Source of the DNA: a virus
DNA: 34,600 bases
Direction: 5' to 3' (one strand)
IMG/VR virus record: IMGVR_UViG_3300042896_000399
Location: 1 to 34,600 of that record
This document shows, piece by piece, positions 23,417 through 31,373 of this stretch (the first letter of the stretch is position 1; the number at the start of each line of letters is the position of its first letter). The position numbers and the translations under genes are program-made. Below the pieces are notes generated by a model. The model searched no databases. It was not told where the DNA came from and saw only the letters and a list, made by a program, of their open reading frames with translations.

Positions 23417-23901
23417 CAAAATTAATAATTACAATAGATGACATTGCCAGATTATCAGGCTTTGACGGAGGCATAGATAACGATTCTATAAACCCATTTA
23501 TTTTCATGGCTCAAAACTCCGAAATTAAAAGAATTTTAGGAGTAAATCTATATAATAAAATAGTTTCAGATTACGAAAACGATACTTTAGCAGGTAATTA
23601 CTTATTACTTTACAATGATTATATTGCTACTATTTTAGCATATTTCACGTGCTCTTTTTACCTTCAATTAGGCGTTCCAAAAGTGTCACAAAACGGGGTT
23701 TACTTAGTGACTCCCGAAAAGACCGAGCAGATATTTGACGAGAAAACGAATAAAATGGCAGAAAAGTACGAAAAACTAGCAACAGGGTTGGAAATAAAAT
23801 TGTTGGAAGTATTAGATTTGTTAAATTTGCCAGAGAGACCGTCACCTGATTCAACAAAAGCGAAGTCTAATTTTAATTGGAGTAGACCATGCAGATACTA
23901 A
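23413..23901 (+). CDS. Head-tail connector protein (DUF6712-like)
   Basis: This 162-residue helical protein begins with ITIDDIARLSGFDGGIDNDS. Its NSEIKRILGVNLYNKIVSDY stretch I associate with the Bacteroidota DUF6712 connector family, proteins that join portal to tail. It overlaps the portal stop (ATGA) and the next gene begins 13 bases before its end, so it is tightly coupled. The assignment rests on pattern and position. Confidence 0.65.
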   Translation: MTKLIITIDDIARLSGFDGGIDNDSINPFIFMAQNSEIKRILGVNLYNKIVSDYENDTLAGNYLLLYNDYIATILAYFTCSFYLQLGVPKVSQNGVYLVTPEKTEQIFDEKTNKMAEKYEKLATGLEIKLLEVLDLLNLPERPSPDSTKAKSNFNWSRPCRY

Positions 23902-24356
23902 TTGATATTTCAAGTCCAAATGATGGACAAGGCAATCCGTTAAGAGACGCGTTCGATTCAGTAAATACAATGTTTACTGAATTATACGACAAATCAGTTT
24001 TTAAAGAATCTGGAAAAGGACTTTCGACAAACGATTTCACTACTTTGGAACAAACAAAACTCGACGGGATTGCAGACGGTGCAGAGGTAAATGTGCAAGC
24101 CGATTTGCTGCAAGAAGACGACACGCAGGATGACTTTGTGAAGGGAAAAGATTCAAGTACCGACAGATTACCTGCTCAGATTGAAATTTATGCAGGGGTA
24201 AGCACTTTTACGATTCCAACGGGAGCGGTTGTAAATTCAGTTTTATTAGTTCGGGCTCCGCTTTGGGAAGTTGACGAATGGACGCAAATAGATGAAATTT
24301 TGACAATCACAAAAACAATGAATACAGGAAATAGAATACAAATCAACTTTTTTTAA
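23889..24356 (+). CDS. Fibre-like virion protein, 155 aa
   Basis: The segment KGLSTNDFTTLEQTKLDGI followed by ADGAEVNVQADLLQEDD is the widespread phage fibre motif 'KgLStnDFt..dktKLdgia.gAevNvq'. The C-terminal half forms strands (YAGVSTFTIPTGA, VNSVLLVRAPLW). This suggests a neck or tail fibre, or a fibre adaptor. It starts within the end of the connector gene and is two bases from the next fibre gene. Confidence 0.7.
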   Translation: MQILIDISSPNDGQGNPLRDAFDSVNTMFTELYDKSVFKESGKGLSTNDFTTLEQTKLDGIADGAEVNVQADLLQEDDTQDDFVKGKDSSTDRLPAQIEIYAGVSTFTIPTGAVVNSVLLVRAPLWEVDEWTQIDEILTITKTMNTGNRIQINFF

Positions 24357-24358
24357 AC

Positions 24359-26008
24359 ATGAAAAAATTACTTTTTTTACTATTATGCACGGTCTCAATG
24401 TACGGACAAGTTCCGGCAGACGCTACACCATTAGAGAATATTCAAATAACGAATAATGTAACTGACAATTCAGCCACAAAAGTAGTTGTGCAAAATTCAA
24501 ACGGGGTTTTGAATACTATTGCAAAATCTAGTCTTGGAACCGTTACAAGCATTACAGGTACGGACGGCATTACAGTAGCTAACGGAACCACTACGCCTGT
24601 AATAGGAGTTAGCTCAATAGCACAATCTAAAGTAACGGGATTAGTTAGTGATTTAGGGAATACTGTAAAACTAACAGGCGACCAAACTATTAACGGAATT
24701 AAGAATTTTGATAATATTTTAATTAAAGATAATTTCGATATATCTGTACCGCATTCGATTGGTCAGCCTATTAATACTAGCGATGCGTGGTATATTTATG
24801 GAGCCTCTACCGAAGTAGATAAAGGCGAAATGGTTTTCCAAGTTGGAGACAATGGTGCGCCGTATGCGAGTAACGGTCAGCGTTTTAGATTCCATTATAA
24901 TGCGGATGCTAGCGGAATATTGAAATCGCCTTTAATTATAGATTATGACGAAATTGTAGCAGATGCAAATTTAACGGCAAAAACCTTTAAAAAAACAGGT
25001 GGTGCAAGTTCGCAATTTTTAAAAGCGGATGGTAGTGTTGATTCTAGTACTTACGCACCTATTGCAAGTCCTGCATTAACAGGTACGCCAACTGCGCCAA
25101 CAGCTATTTTTGGAAATAATACAACACAGATTGCTACAACTCAGTATGTGCAATCAGAATTAATTTTCAAAGCTTCGTTATCTTCTCCAAGTTTCAATGG
25201 AACACCGACAGTACCTACCGCAATTTTTGGAAATAACACAACGCAAATAGCATCGACTCAATATGTGCAATCAGAATTAGGGTTTTCTTTGCCTTTAAAA
25301 GCGAATTTAGCTAGCCCGACTTTTACAGGAACAGTTATTGCTCCAACGGTAATTGCAGGTACTAGCGACACTAAAGTGGCTACAACTAATTTTGTTTCTA
25401 CTGCTATTTCAAATGCATTAGCAGGACCGATTACCAGTATTAATTTAACAGGAACCCCAACAGCACCAACGGCAACAATCGGAACGAACACGACGCAGAT
25501 TGCGACAACTGCATTTGTATTGGCAAATACGGGAAGCGCGCCTGTACAATTAAAAGATTTTTATTCTAATAGCGGGAATACAAATACAACTGAAACGGAC
25601 TTGCTTTTTTATTCAGTAGCAGCAAATAGATTAAACGCTACAGGTGAAAAATTAATTTCAAACTTTGCAGGTACTTTTAACGACGTGACAGCATCAAGTC
25701 AATTGAAATTATATTTTGCAGGTACAAATATAGCGGACACAGGGGCATTGACCATGAGTGTAACAGGCGCATGGGTTACTACTATATCTATTATTAGAAC
25801 AGGAACGACAACAGCAAGAGCTATAGTAAATATGTCAACACCAGGAGCAAGCACAGCAGCATACACAAAATACACTTCTTTGACGGGGCTGTCATTTACA
25901 GGGACTAATTTAATTAAAATAACAGGAACAGCAGCAGGTGCAACAGCAAGTGATGGTGACATAGTAGCAACTTACGGTAATATCATTTGGCAACCAGCTG
26001 CATTATAA
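24359..26008 (+). CDS. Tail fibre with N-terminal signal-peptide-like sequence
   Basis: This 549-residue protein starts with a clear signal-peptide-like stretch (MKKLLFLLLCTVSMYGQ, basic start, hydrophobic core, polar end). From residue about 235 there are four fibre repeats of the form 'sPaltGTPTAPTA..G.NTTQIATTqyV' (DNA about 25060-25530), as in trimeric tail fibres. The C-terminal domain is strand-rich. Fibres normally assemble in the cytoplasm, so the leader is odd. It may be a domain borrowed from a host secreted protein, or mark a non-virion secreted form. The stop overlaps the start of a 22-residue peptide (TAATG). Confidence 0.75.
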   Translation: MKKLLFLLLCTVSMYGQVPADATPLENIQITNNVTDNSATKVVVQNSNGVLNTIAKSSLGTVTSITGTDGITVANGTTTPVIGVSSIAQSKVTGLVSDLGNTVKLTGDQTINGIKNFDNILIKDNFDISVPHSIGQPINTSDAWYIYGASTEVDKGEMVFQVGDNGAPYASNGQRFRFHYNADASGILKSPLIIDYDEIVADANLTAKTFKKTGGASSQFLKADGSVDSSTYAPIASPALTGTPTAPTAIFGNNTTQIATTQYVQSELIFKASLSSPSFNGTPTVPTAIFGNNTTQIASTQYVQSELGFSLPLKANLASPTFTGTVIAPTVIAGTSDTKVATTNFVSTAISNALAGPITSINLTGTPTAPTATIGTNTTQIATTAFVLANTGSAPVQLKDFYSNSGNTNTTETDLLFYSVAANRLNATGEKLISNFAGTFNDVTASSQLKLYFAGTNIADTGALTMSVTGAWVTTISIIRTGTTTARAIVNMSTPGASTAAYTKYTSLTGLSFTGTNLIKITGTAAGATASDGDIVATYGNIIWQPAAL

Positions 26009-26076
26009 TGAAATCCATATTAGCATCAACCGCAATAGCAATAACAACAGTATTAATTTTAATTTATAATTTATGA
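26008..26076 (+). CDS. Tiny single-pass membrane peptide, 22 aa
   Basis: This frame starts on the ATG of a TAATG overlap with the fibre gene and stops in an ATGA overlap with the next gene. The peptide is nearly all hydrophobic (ILASTAIAITTVLILIYNL). Coupling on both sides and its similarity in position and sequence to the peptide at 29490 make it more than a chance frame. It might help lysis or simply couple translation. Confidence 0.5.
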   Translation: MKSILASTAIAITTVLILIYNL

Positions 26077-26273
26077 AAACAAGTAATTTTTTGAGTCTTA
26101 ACTGGCTAGATTTAGGCAAAGCGATTCTATTGGCTGCAATAGTTATAATCTTGAGTTTTGCGCAAGAAACTTTAATTCCATCATTAAACATTTCACCCGA
26201 AACCAAACTATTATTAATTACAGGTGTAGGATATTTAATCAAAAACTTTTTTACTGCAAAAAAGACAGAATAA
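26073..26273 (+). CDS. Small membrane protein, holin-like, 66 aa
   Basis: The protein has two hydrophobic segments (about 15-30 LGKAILLAAIVIILSF and 43-59 ETKLLLITGVGYLIKNFF), a short polar loop, and a charged tail AKKTE. Size, two-helix topology and position upstream of a holin and lysozyme make a lysis-related role plausible; this is inference. It starts in an ATGA overlap and is followed by a terminator. Confidence 0.6.
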   Translation: MKTSNFLSLNWLDLGKAILLAAIVIILSFAQETLIPSLNISPETKLLLITGVGYLIKNFFTAKKTE

Positions 26274-26283
26274 TCCTTTAGTA

Positions 26284-26318
26284 ATAGCCAAGATATTTGT
26301 ATTTTGGCTATGATTTTT
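26284..26318 (+). terminator. Intrinsic terminator
   Basis: ATAGCCAA (26284-26291) pairs with TTGGCTAT (26304-26311), the loop can extend the stem with ATA/TAT, and TTTTT follows at 26314-26318. It lies between the fibre block and the holin/lysozyme block. Confidence 0.7.
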
Positions 26319-26332
26319 AATATCAGCAATTA

Positions 26333-26623
26333 ATGACAATATTCGACAGCTTAAAGTATATAGGAATAGAGGCTACGACATTCATAGCAGGCATGAGTGG
26401 TGCGGTTGTATTTCTTACAAAGTCAAATAAAATGACAAAATACCAGCAGTTTTTAACCGTTTTAAGCGGTGGATTATCCGCAAATTATTTAACTCCCATA
26501 GTGGGGCAATGGTTAAATTTGCCAAATAATGTGTTGTACGGAATTGCTTTTTTACTTGGATACTCAGGAATGAAGTCGGTTGAGATATTGATTAATAATT
26601 TTTATACCAAATTAAGAAAATGA
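26333..26623 (+). CDS. Putative holin (LydA/phage_holin_3-like)
   Basis: This 96-residue protein has three possible membrane helices: about 12-29 (EATTFIAGMSGAVVFLT), 40-56 (FLTVLSGGLSANYLTPIV) and 66-79 (NVLYGIAFLLGYSG). The pattern 'GmsGAVV...vlsGglsAnYlTPiv...Gi.FllGysGM' resembles LydA-type phage holins. It would form pores in the inner membrane at the end of infection to release the lysozyme encoded next, whose ATG overlaps its stop (ATGA). Confidence 0.75.
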   Translation: MTIFDSLKYIGIEATTFIAGMSGAVVFLTKSNKMTKYQQFLTVLSGGLSANYLTPIVGQWLNLPNNVLYGIAFLLGYSGMKSVEILINNFYTKLRK

Positions 26624-27051
26624 GACTAGACGAAAAAGGATATGCAGCACTTCATTTAAGAGAAGGGCTGAAGCTGAAACCCTATTTAGATACTAAAGGA
26701 GTGCCCACCATAGCGATGGGTAATACTTATTATTTAGACGGCAGAAAAGTAACGATGAAAGATAGGACTTTGACGTTAATAGAAGCGAAATTATTAGCCA
26801 AAGTAACAGCAGATGATTTTGCATCAAAAGTAGACAGAGCGATAACAAGTATCGTAAACCAAAACCAATTCAACGCTTGTGTGTCTTTATCCTACAACAT
26901 AGGCATATATGGATTTTTAGGCAGTACCGCTTTAAAACTTATAGACAAAAACCCTAATGATTTAGCGATAGGTAAGGCGTTCATGATGTGGACAAAAGAC
27001 AAAGAACTAATAGGACGTAGAAAGTCCGAAGTAAAACAATATTTCACATGA
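26620..27051 (+). CDS. Endolysin, T4-type lysozyme (GH24)
   Basis: This 143-residue protein has catalytic residues at E15 in LREGLKLKPYLDTKGVPTI, D24 and T30. The E-D spacing of 9 and D-T spacing of 6 are exactly those of T4 lysozyme (E11, D20, T26). LSYNIGIYGFLGSTALKLI and a final GRRKSEVKQYF match the family's C-terminal lobe. It hydrolyses peptidoglycan after the holin opens the membrane. No signal peptide is seen, consistent with holin-dependent release. It overlaps both neighbours. Confidence 0.9.
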   Translation: MRLDEKGYAALHLREGLKLKPYLDTKGVPTIAMGNTYYLDGRKVTMKDRTLTLIEAKLLAKVTADDFASKVDRAITSIVNQNQFNACVSLSYNIGIYGFLGSTALKLIDKNPNDLAIGKAFMMWTKDKELIGRRKSEVKQYFT

Positions 27052-27368
27052 TCAAAACATGGCCAATTTACCCACAAACAAAAAACGACACTTTCAACAA
27101 CAGGAAATTAACGTTTCCATTTGACATTACTAATTGTGATATTAAAATGCAATTTAAGCAGAGTATAGTCGGACGGGTTGTTTTTGAATGGTCTACCGAA
27201 GATTCAACTTTCCAAAAAATAAGTACTACAGAAATAATAATGAAATCTAGGCTTTTAAATTATCCAGCAGGAATTTACTACTCAGATTTGCAGGTTACTT
27301 TTCAAGATAATACGGTTTTTACTTATTTCAACGCAAATTTGCAAATTATACAAGACATAACAACATGA
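27048..27368 (+). CDS. Baseplate/fibre-attachment protein (BppU-N-like)
   Basis: This 106-residue protein is strand-rich: TFPFDITNCDIKMQFK, RVVFEWSTEDSTFQKI, YPAGIYYSDLQVTF and VFTYFNANLQIIQDIT. The pattern 'pfdit.c.i.mqfk...v..ws..d......i......l..ypaG.Y..dlqvtf' is the BppU N-terminal-like fold of phage baseplates, commonly encoded before a fibre. It is coupled to the second fibre gene (ATGA). Confidence 0.65.
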   Translation: MIKTWPIYPQTKNDTFNNRKLTFPFDITNCDIKMQFKQSIVGRVVFEWSTEDSTFQKISTTEIIMKSRLLNYPAGIYYSDLQVTFQDNTVFTYFNANLQIIQDITT

Positions 27369-29488
27369 ACATAATAATTGAAGAAATAATATTAAATCCA
27401 GTACTTCAAATTGAAGAAAACATAACGGAGGTAATTATTGAAATTTCAGAAATGCAAACGCCCGGAGCAGATGGGAAAAGCGCGTATGAATCAGCGTTGG
27501 AAGGTGGTTTTGTGGGTACTGAATTAGAATTCAATACTTTCTTAGCTGAAATTGACAATAAAGCAAATAATAGCGAAGTAGTGCATTTGGCAACAGATGA
27601 AACGATTTCTGGTATCAAAACTTTCTTTCGTATTGTATCTCAAATATTTGACTATACACCGATAACTGCACCTGCTTGGCTAGAAGGGCGTTCTTTTTAT
27701 GATAACAGTGCAAAAAGTTTAGTTGTTTATGATGATATTAATGGAACTTCTTTAAACGTAGGTCAAGAATTAATATTAAGAGCAAGAAATAATATAGGAA
27801 CGACTATTTTAAACGGTTCAGTCGTTTATATTACAGGTGCTACAGGGCAAAATCCAACCATTGCTTTAGCTAAATCTAATGCATTAAGCACTTCGGTTAC
27901 CGTTGGAATGGCAACGCATGACATTTCAAATAATACTATTGGTAAGATTACCACTTTTGGACTGGTCAACGACTTAAACACTTCTAGTTTTGCGGATGGT
28001 GCATTGTTATTTTTATCACCGACAACTGCAGGACTATTAACTACAACCGTTCCAAGTTCCCCAAATTATTCTGTTTACGTTGGGATAGTGGCTTATTCAC
28101 ATATAAACAACGGTAAAATCTTTATAAGACCAGAGCAACCAATTTCTTTAAATACAGGATTAACAGACGGAAATAATGTTACTCCTAGTGTTTTGGCAGT
28201 AAAGACGGTATTAGATAATAAAGCCGATTTAGTAGGAGGTTTAATTTTACAATCACAATTACCTAGCTATGTCGATGATATTATAAACGGTTATTTATTT
28301 GGTGGAGTATTTTATAATGAAGTAGGACATACGACTGTTATTGTTGGCGAATTAGGAAAGATTTATATTGATATTACAACGGGACAAAGTTCCAAACAAT
28401 ATCGATATACAGGCGCTTCTTATATTCAGATAACAAACGGACTTTTAGCTTCGACAAATGACCTTCCTGAGGGCGTAAATAATTTGTATTTTACAGTTGC
28501 TAGATTTTTAGCAAATTTAACCGATACAAATATAAAGAACGCTTTAGGAATCACAACTTTATCAGGTTCAAACACGGGAGACCAAGATTTATCAGGCAAA
28601 GAAAATATTTCAAACAAAGCTACTGATTTTACAACGGTAAACAATACGCTTTATCCAACGGTACAAGCAGTAAAAACGGTTACGGATGCTAATGCTGCAA
28701 ATATTGCATTGAAACAAAATGCACTTACCAATCCATTGACGGGAGCAGGTTCGCAATTATACCCAAGTACATACGCATTACAAGACGGTACAATATTATA
28801 TCATTCCATAAGATGGTTTACACCAACTTCTACAGTTAGTACAAGCGGAACAACTGTAACAAGTGTAGGAACTCAATTTACTAGTGCTATGGTTGGTGCA
28901 AAACTTATTATTAATGGAGAATGGAGGATAATTACAGCATTTACTAGTACTACGGTTGTAACAGTTGCGAGTGCTTATAGCGTGGATTACAGTGGAATTG
29001 TTGCGGTAAGTTGGGGGGTTTATAGCAAGTCTTATGATGCAAATGTAAATTTGGGCACTTTTTATACTACAAGTAGTGTCGCGTGGCTACGACAGAGTAC
29101 TGGTTATATTTCTTCAGCTGGGGTTGTGTCGAGCGCAAATGCTTTTAATTTATTCTATGACATATTTGATTCTATCAGTTCTTTTGAATTACGATGGTCT
29201 TCTTCTGCATCAAACTATTCAGGCACAAAAGACCTAGGACTACGCAGAAATGCATCTGGAGTTTTAGAAATATACGATGGAATAACTGCTGATGGAGCAG
29301 TAGGTAACAGAAGGGATTTATTGGCTAGGAAAGTATTAGCATCTAATCACGATATTATAGCATTACACACCGCACCCGCAAGCGCAACAGCAACGGGAGT
29401 ATTAGGAGAAATTCGATACGATGCAAATTATATGTATGTTTGCACTGCTACGAACACATGGAAGCGTTCAGCATTAACAACTTGGTAA
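27365..29488 (+). CDS. Tail fibre with short collagen-like start, 707 aa
   Basis: The N-terminus gives an attachment strand region, then MQTPGADGKSAYESALEGGF, a short G-x-D-G linker and the 'AYe.Al.gGFvGtE.eFn' helix common in phage fibres. Repeats of 'sGiKtF', 'NkAdlv' and 'tLsGsNTGDQDLSGKENISN' follow, and the ending ATNTWKRSALTTW. Length and composition (Thr, Ser, Asn, Gly, Val) suit a receptor-binding trimer. Unlike the fibre at 24359 it has no signal peptide. It is followed by a tiny membrane peptide at 29490. Confidence 0.75.
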   Translation: MNIIIEEIILNPVLQIEENITEVIIEISEMQTPGADGKSAYESALEGGFVGTELEFNTFLAEIDNKANNSEVVHLATDETISGIKTFFRIVSQIFDYTPITAPAWLEGRSFYDNSAKSLVVYDDINGTSLNVGQELILRARNNIGTTILNGSVVYITGATGQNPTIALAKSNALSTSVTVGMATHDISNNTIGKITTFGLVNDLNTSSFADGALLFLSPTTAGLLTTTVPSSPNYSVYVGIVAYSHINNGKIFIRPEQPISLNTGLTDGNNVTPSVLAVKTVLDNKADLVGGLILQSQLPSYVDDIINGYLFGGVFYNEVGHTTVIVGELGKIYIDITTGQSSKQYRYTGASYIQITNGLLASTNDLPEGVNNLYFTVARFLANLTDTNIKNALGITTLSGSNTGDQDLSGKENISNKATDFTTVNNTLYPTVQAVKTVTDANAANIALKQNALTNPLTGAGSQLYPSTYALQDGTILYHSIRWFTPTSTVSTSGTTVTSVGTQFTSAMVGAKLIINGEWRIITAFTSTTVVTVASAYSVDYSGIVAVSWGVYSKSYDANVNLGTFYTTSSVAWLRQSTGYISSAGVVSSANAFNLFYDIFDSISSFELRWSSSASNYSGTKDLGLRRNASGVLEIYDGITADGAVGNRRDLLARKVLASNHDIIALHTAPASATATGVLGEIRYDANYMYVCTATNTWKRSALTTW

Positions 29489-29489
29489 T

Positions 29490-29564
29490 ATGACAAGACA
29501 CACTTTACAATCAATCGTATTATTAAGCATATCTTTTTATTTAATTTATAATTACATACTATGA
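29490..29564 (+). CDS. Tiny single-pass membrane peptide, 24 aa
   Basis: The ATG lies one base after the fibre stop (TAATATG), and the stop overlaps the next ATG. The peptide MTRHTLQSIVLLSISFYLIY plus NYIL is one hydrophobic helix. The 14 bases TTTAATTTATAATT at 29540-29553 are identical to 26058-26071 in the other peptide, which also follows a fibre gene. This suggests a duplicated fibre-peptide cassette. Confidence 0.5.
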   Translation: MTRHTLQSIVLLSISFYLIYNYIL

Positions 29565-29710
29565 AAAAACAAATTGACCCAAATTTAGTAATTGACATTG
29601 CGGTATCCGTGATATCAGATAAGCCGCCAAAAACACTCGTAGGCAGGATTTTAAGATGGATTAAAAAAATAAACTCAATTCGGAATGGGATAGGGGTTAA
29701 AGTTAAATAA
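29561..29710 (+). CDS. Small basic hypothetical protein, 49 aa
   Basis: The frame starts in an ATGA overlap with the peptide before it. The sequence is amphipathic and strongly basic at the C-terminus (RILRWIKKINSIRNGIGVK), so it may lie on a membrane surface or bind nucleic acid. No family recognised. It is the last gene of the late region. Confidence 0.5.
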   Translation: MKKQIDPNLVIDIAVSVISDKPPKTLVGRILRWIKKINSIRNGIGVKVK

Positions 29711-29718
29711 TATAACCA

Positions 29719-29726
29719 TATATTTG
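29719..29726 (+). promoter_or_regulatory. Putative -7 element TATATTTG
   Basis: TATATTTG followed by CAC, an often-seen flavobacterial promoter context. No TTG at the usual distance. It lies 26 bases before a terminator hairpin. Confidence 0.4.
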
Positions 29727-29732
29727 CACGGA

Positions 29733-29783
29733 CTCATAATTGAAATTAATTAGCCTGTAACTCGAATTACAGGCTTTTTTTTT
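29733..29783 (+). ncRNA. Candidate ~50-nt RNA / terminator of the late operon
   Basis: AGCCTGTAA (29752-29760) pairs with TTACAGGCT (29767-29775) around CTCGAA, and T continues to 29783, a strong terminator. With the -7 element at 29719 this could make a very short RNA. The safer call is simply the terminator ending the late genes. Confidence 0.45.
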
Positions 29784-29792
29784 ACGCTAAAA

Positions 29793-29842
29793 GTTAAATA
29801 AATGTTAAAATTAAAATAAGTGTGTTTTTATATGTATATTTG
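29793..29842 (+). promoter_or_regulatory. Promoter/operator copy 1 (shared with the minus-strand copy at 33957-33995)
   Basis: The 39 bases 29793-29831 match the complement of 33957-33995 at 34 positions, including the shared block ATAAGTGTGTTTTTAT. A -7 element TATATTTG lies at 29835-29842 and a short gene starts at 29866. The shared block is closer to the -7 element here than in the other copy, so it is more likely an operator than a -33 element. Confidence 0.55.
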
Positions 29843-29865
29843 AAATAACAAAAACCCCAAACATC

Positions 29866-29952
29866 ATGAAAAATTCAATTTTAAAGTATTCAATACTTGC
29901 AACGTTCCTATCCATAATGATTCTTACAATTATTTATGGAGATATGACATAA
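29866..29952 (+). CDS. Tiny membrane peptide, 28 aa, with its own promoter
   Basis: The ATG at 29866 is 23 bases after the -7 element at 29835-29842, and the stop is directly followed by a bidirectional terminator. The peptide starts MKNSILKYSILATFLSIMIL and ends TIIYGDMT, a single hydrophobic helix with basic residues at the N-terminus. It is a stand-alone unit with an early-type promoter. A small toxin, superinfection or lysis-control peptide is possible but unproven. Confidence 0.5.
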   Translation: MKNSILKYSILATFLSIMILTIIYGDMT

Positions 29953-29983
29953 AAAAAAGCTACTCACAACGAGTAGCTTTTTT
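29953..29983. terminator. Bidirectional terminator between converging transcripts
   Basis: AAAAAAGCTACTC (29953-29965) pairs perfectly with GAGTAGCTTTTTT (29971-29983) around ACAAC. The A-run on one side and T-run on the other make it work on both strands. It ends the peptide at 29866 on the plus strand and the recombination operon on the minus strand. Confidence 0.85.
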
Positions 29984-30641
29984 CATTTTCCGCAATCTTT
30001 GCGTACGGTATTTTGCTTAAAAATCCTTCTTTATCCGAATGCTTTTCGCTTCCATGTATCAATAGAACAAGCGAAGATTTTTCAGCGTTATGAGCTTCTA
30101 AAATCGTTTTACATCTATCGATTGACATGTGAGATTGTTGTATTCTTTTCTTTAATGAAATGTCTAAACTGGAATGTTTTAATTTTTCTGTAGAATAGTT
30201 CGCCTCTATTAACCAATAATCTATATTTTTTAATCGAACTTTTAAATCATTAGTATCGGTTATAAACGCCAATCTTTTACCTTCAAATTCTATTAAAAAG
30301 CCGCACGGCTCTTTTGCGTCATGGAAAATTTCGAATGGGGTTATGCGAAATAGTCCGATTTCGAAAGGTTTTAAATATTCGATTCTATTGTAGTTCCCTG
30401 TGCCCTTTGTGCAAAAAATTCTTTTCCCAAATTTTACAAAATCCTTTATAAAAGCGTTATGATCCCCATGCTCATGACTAACCAACACGCCGACAACTTG
30501 TGAAATATCAAAATTCAAAGCTTTTTTTACTTTTGTAAAATTTACCCCTGCTTCGATTACTAATGTCTGTCCATTGACGGTTAACAGATAGCAGTTTCCA
30601 CCGCTACCCGTTCCGAGAACTTTCAAGCTATAGTTCTGCAT
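29964..30641 (-). CDS. MBL-fold metallohydrolase next to RecT
   Basis: This 225-residue protein starts at the ATG complementary to 30639-30641, giving the usual beginning SLKVLGTGSGGNCYLL; a frame start 66 bases upstream overlaps RecT too far. The HxHxDH metal motif is SHEHGDH (55-61); further ligands are likely in HDAKE, FITDTND and IHGSEKH. It resembles YycJ-like MBL proteins, some of which are DNA exonucleases. In many phages such a gene sits beside recT. It may supply the exonuclease that makes ssDNA for RecT (inference). Its stop lies in the bidirectional terminator. Confidence 0.8.
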   Translation of the reverse strand: MQNYSLKVLGTGSGGNCYLLTVNGQTLVIEAGVNFTKVKKALNFDISQVVGVLVSHEHGDHNAFIKDFVKFGKRIFCTKGTGNYNRIEYLKPFEIGLFRITPFEIFHDAKEPCGFLIEFEGKRLAFITDTNDLKVRLKNIDYWLIEANYSTEKLKHSSLDISLKKRIQQSHMSIDRCKTILEAHNAEKSSLVLLIHGSEKHSDKEGFLSKIPYAKIAENEKSYSL

Positions 30642-31350
30642 CAGGATCAAACGGTAATTCTTCCGTGTTTTCTGGTTCGAATTCCAATTCATTTGGTTGC
30701 GTGGCATAGTATTCTGCCAATTCCGTTGTGTTTAACACAACTTTACCCCAGGCATTTTTCCCTACTGTTTTTTCACACATTTCATTTTTCCAATTAGTCC
30801 AGAAAGGCGAATTTGTTTTTACGCGTTTTTCAATCTCTTTCATTGACATGATGCGCACTTTGTTGTAAATTGGGTTCTGATATTCAGATAATGAAACACC
30901 GCCTACAATGTCTCCGCGATCAAAAGCATTCACAACTTCCAGCACATACCCCTCGGAGGGGTGCGATAAATCTTTTTTAATGATTGAAAATTTGTCTGTT
31001 GAAAAAATCAATTCAACCGTTATATTTTCGGGGCAATTGATGCCGTAACGCCTTGCTAATAACTCCATACAGCGGACATCTTCAACAAAAACCACGTCGC
31101 TTTTGCCGTTTGATTTATTTGCAAAAAAAGTGAACGATAACATTTTTGGAGCAAGTGGATCGATTCCGATGTTAGCGTAGGCGATAGACTTGCTTAAAAA
31201 GTCATCAAAATTGATTTGCGCCCATGTTTTAGGGCTTGTTTGTTTCGGCAATTCATTGTCTAGCTTTGTGAAGTAATTCACTGCTAAATCTTCATTTTTG
31301 CATCCGTATGCTTTTACTCGTTGTAAGAAAGTCTCTTTTAAATCTGCCAT
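30628..31350 (-). CDS. recT: RecT-family single-strand annealing protein
   Basis: This 240-residue protein has the RecT core: DFLSKSIAYANIGIDPLAPK (N-terminal helix and 'gldP' motif), VFVEDVRCMELLARRYG, the strand region GYVLEVVNAFDRGDIVGGVS, and SMKEIEKRVKTNSPFWTNW followed by the helix EMCEKTVGKNAWGK. It anneals complementary ssDNA in phage recombination and genome circularisation. The acidic C-terminus (ELPFDPDAEL) may contact partner proteins. It overlaps the MBL gene by 14 bases. Confidence 0.85.
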   Translation of the reverse strand: MADLKETFLQRVKAYGCKNEDLAVNYFTKLDNELPKQTSPKTWAQINFDDFLSKSIAYANIGIDPLAPKMLSFTFFANKSNGKSDVVFVEDVRCMELLARRYGINCPENITVELIFSTDKFSIIKKDLSHPSEGYVLEVVNAFDRGDIVGGVSLSEYQNPIYNKVRIMSMKEIEKRVKTNSPFWTNWKNEMCEKTVGKNAWGKVVLNTTELAEYYATQPNELEFEPENTEELPFDPDAEL

Positions 31351-31373
31351 TTTTTTTTTATATTTATTTATTA

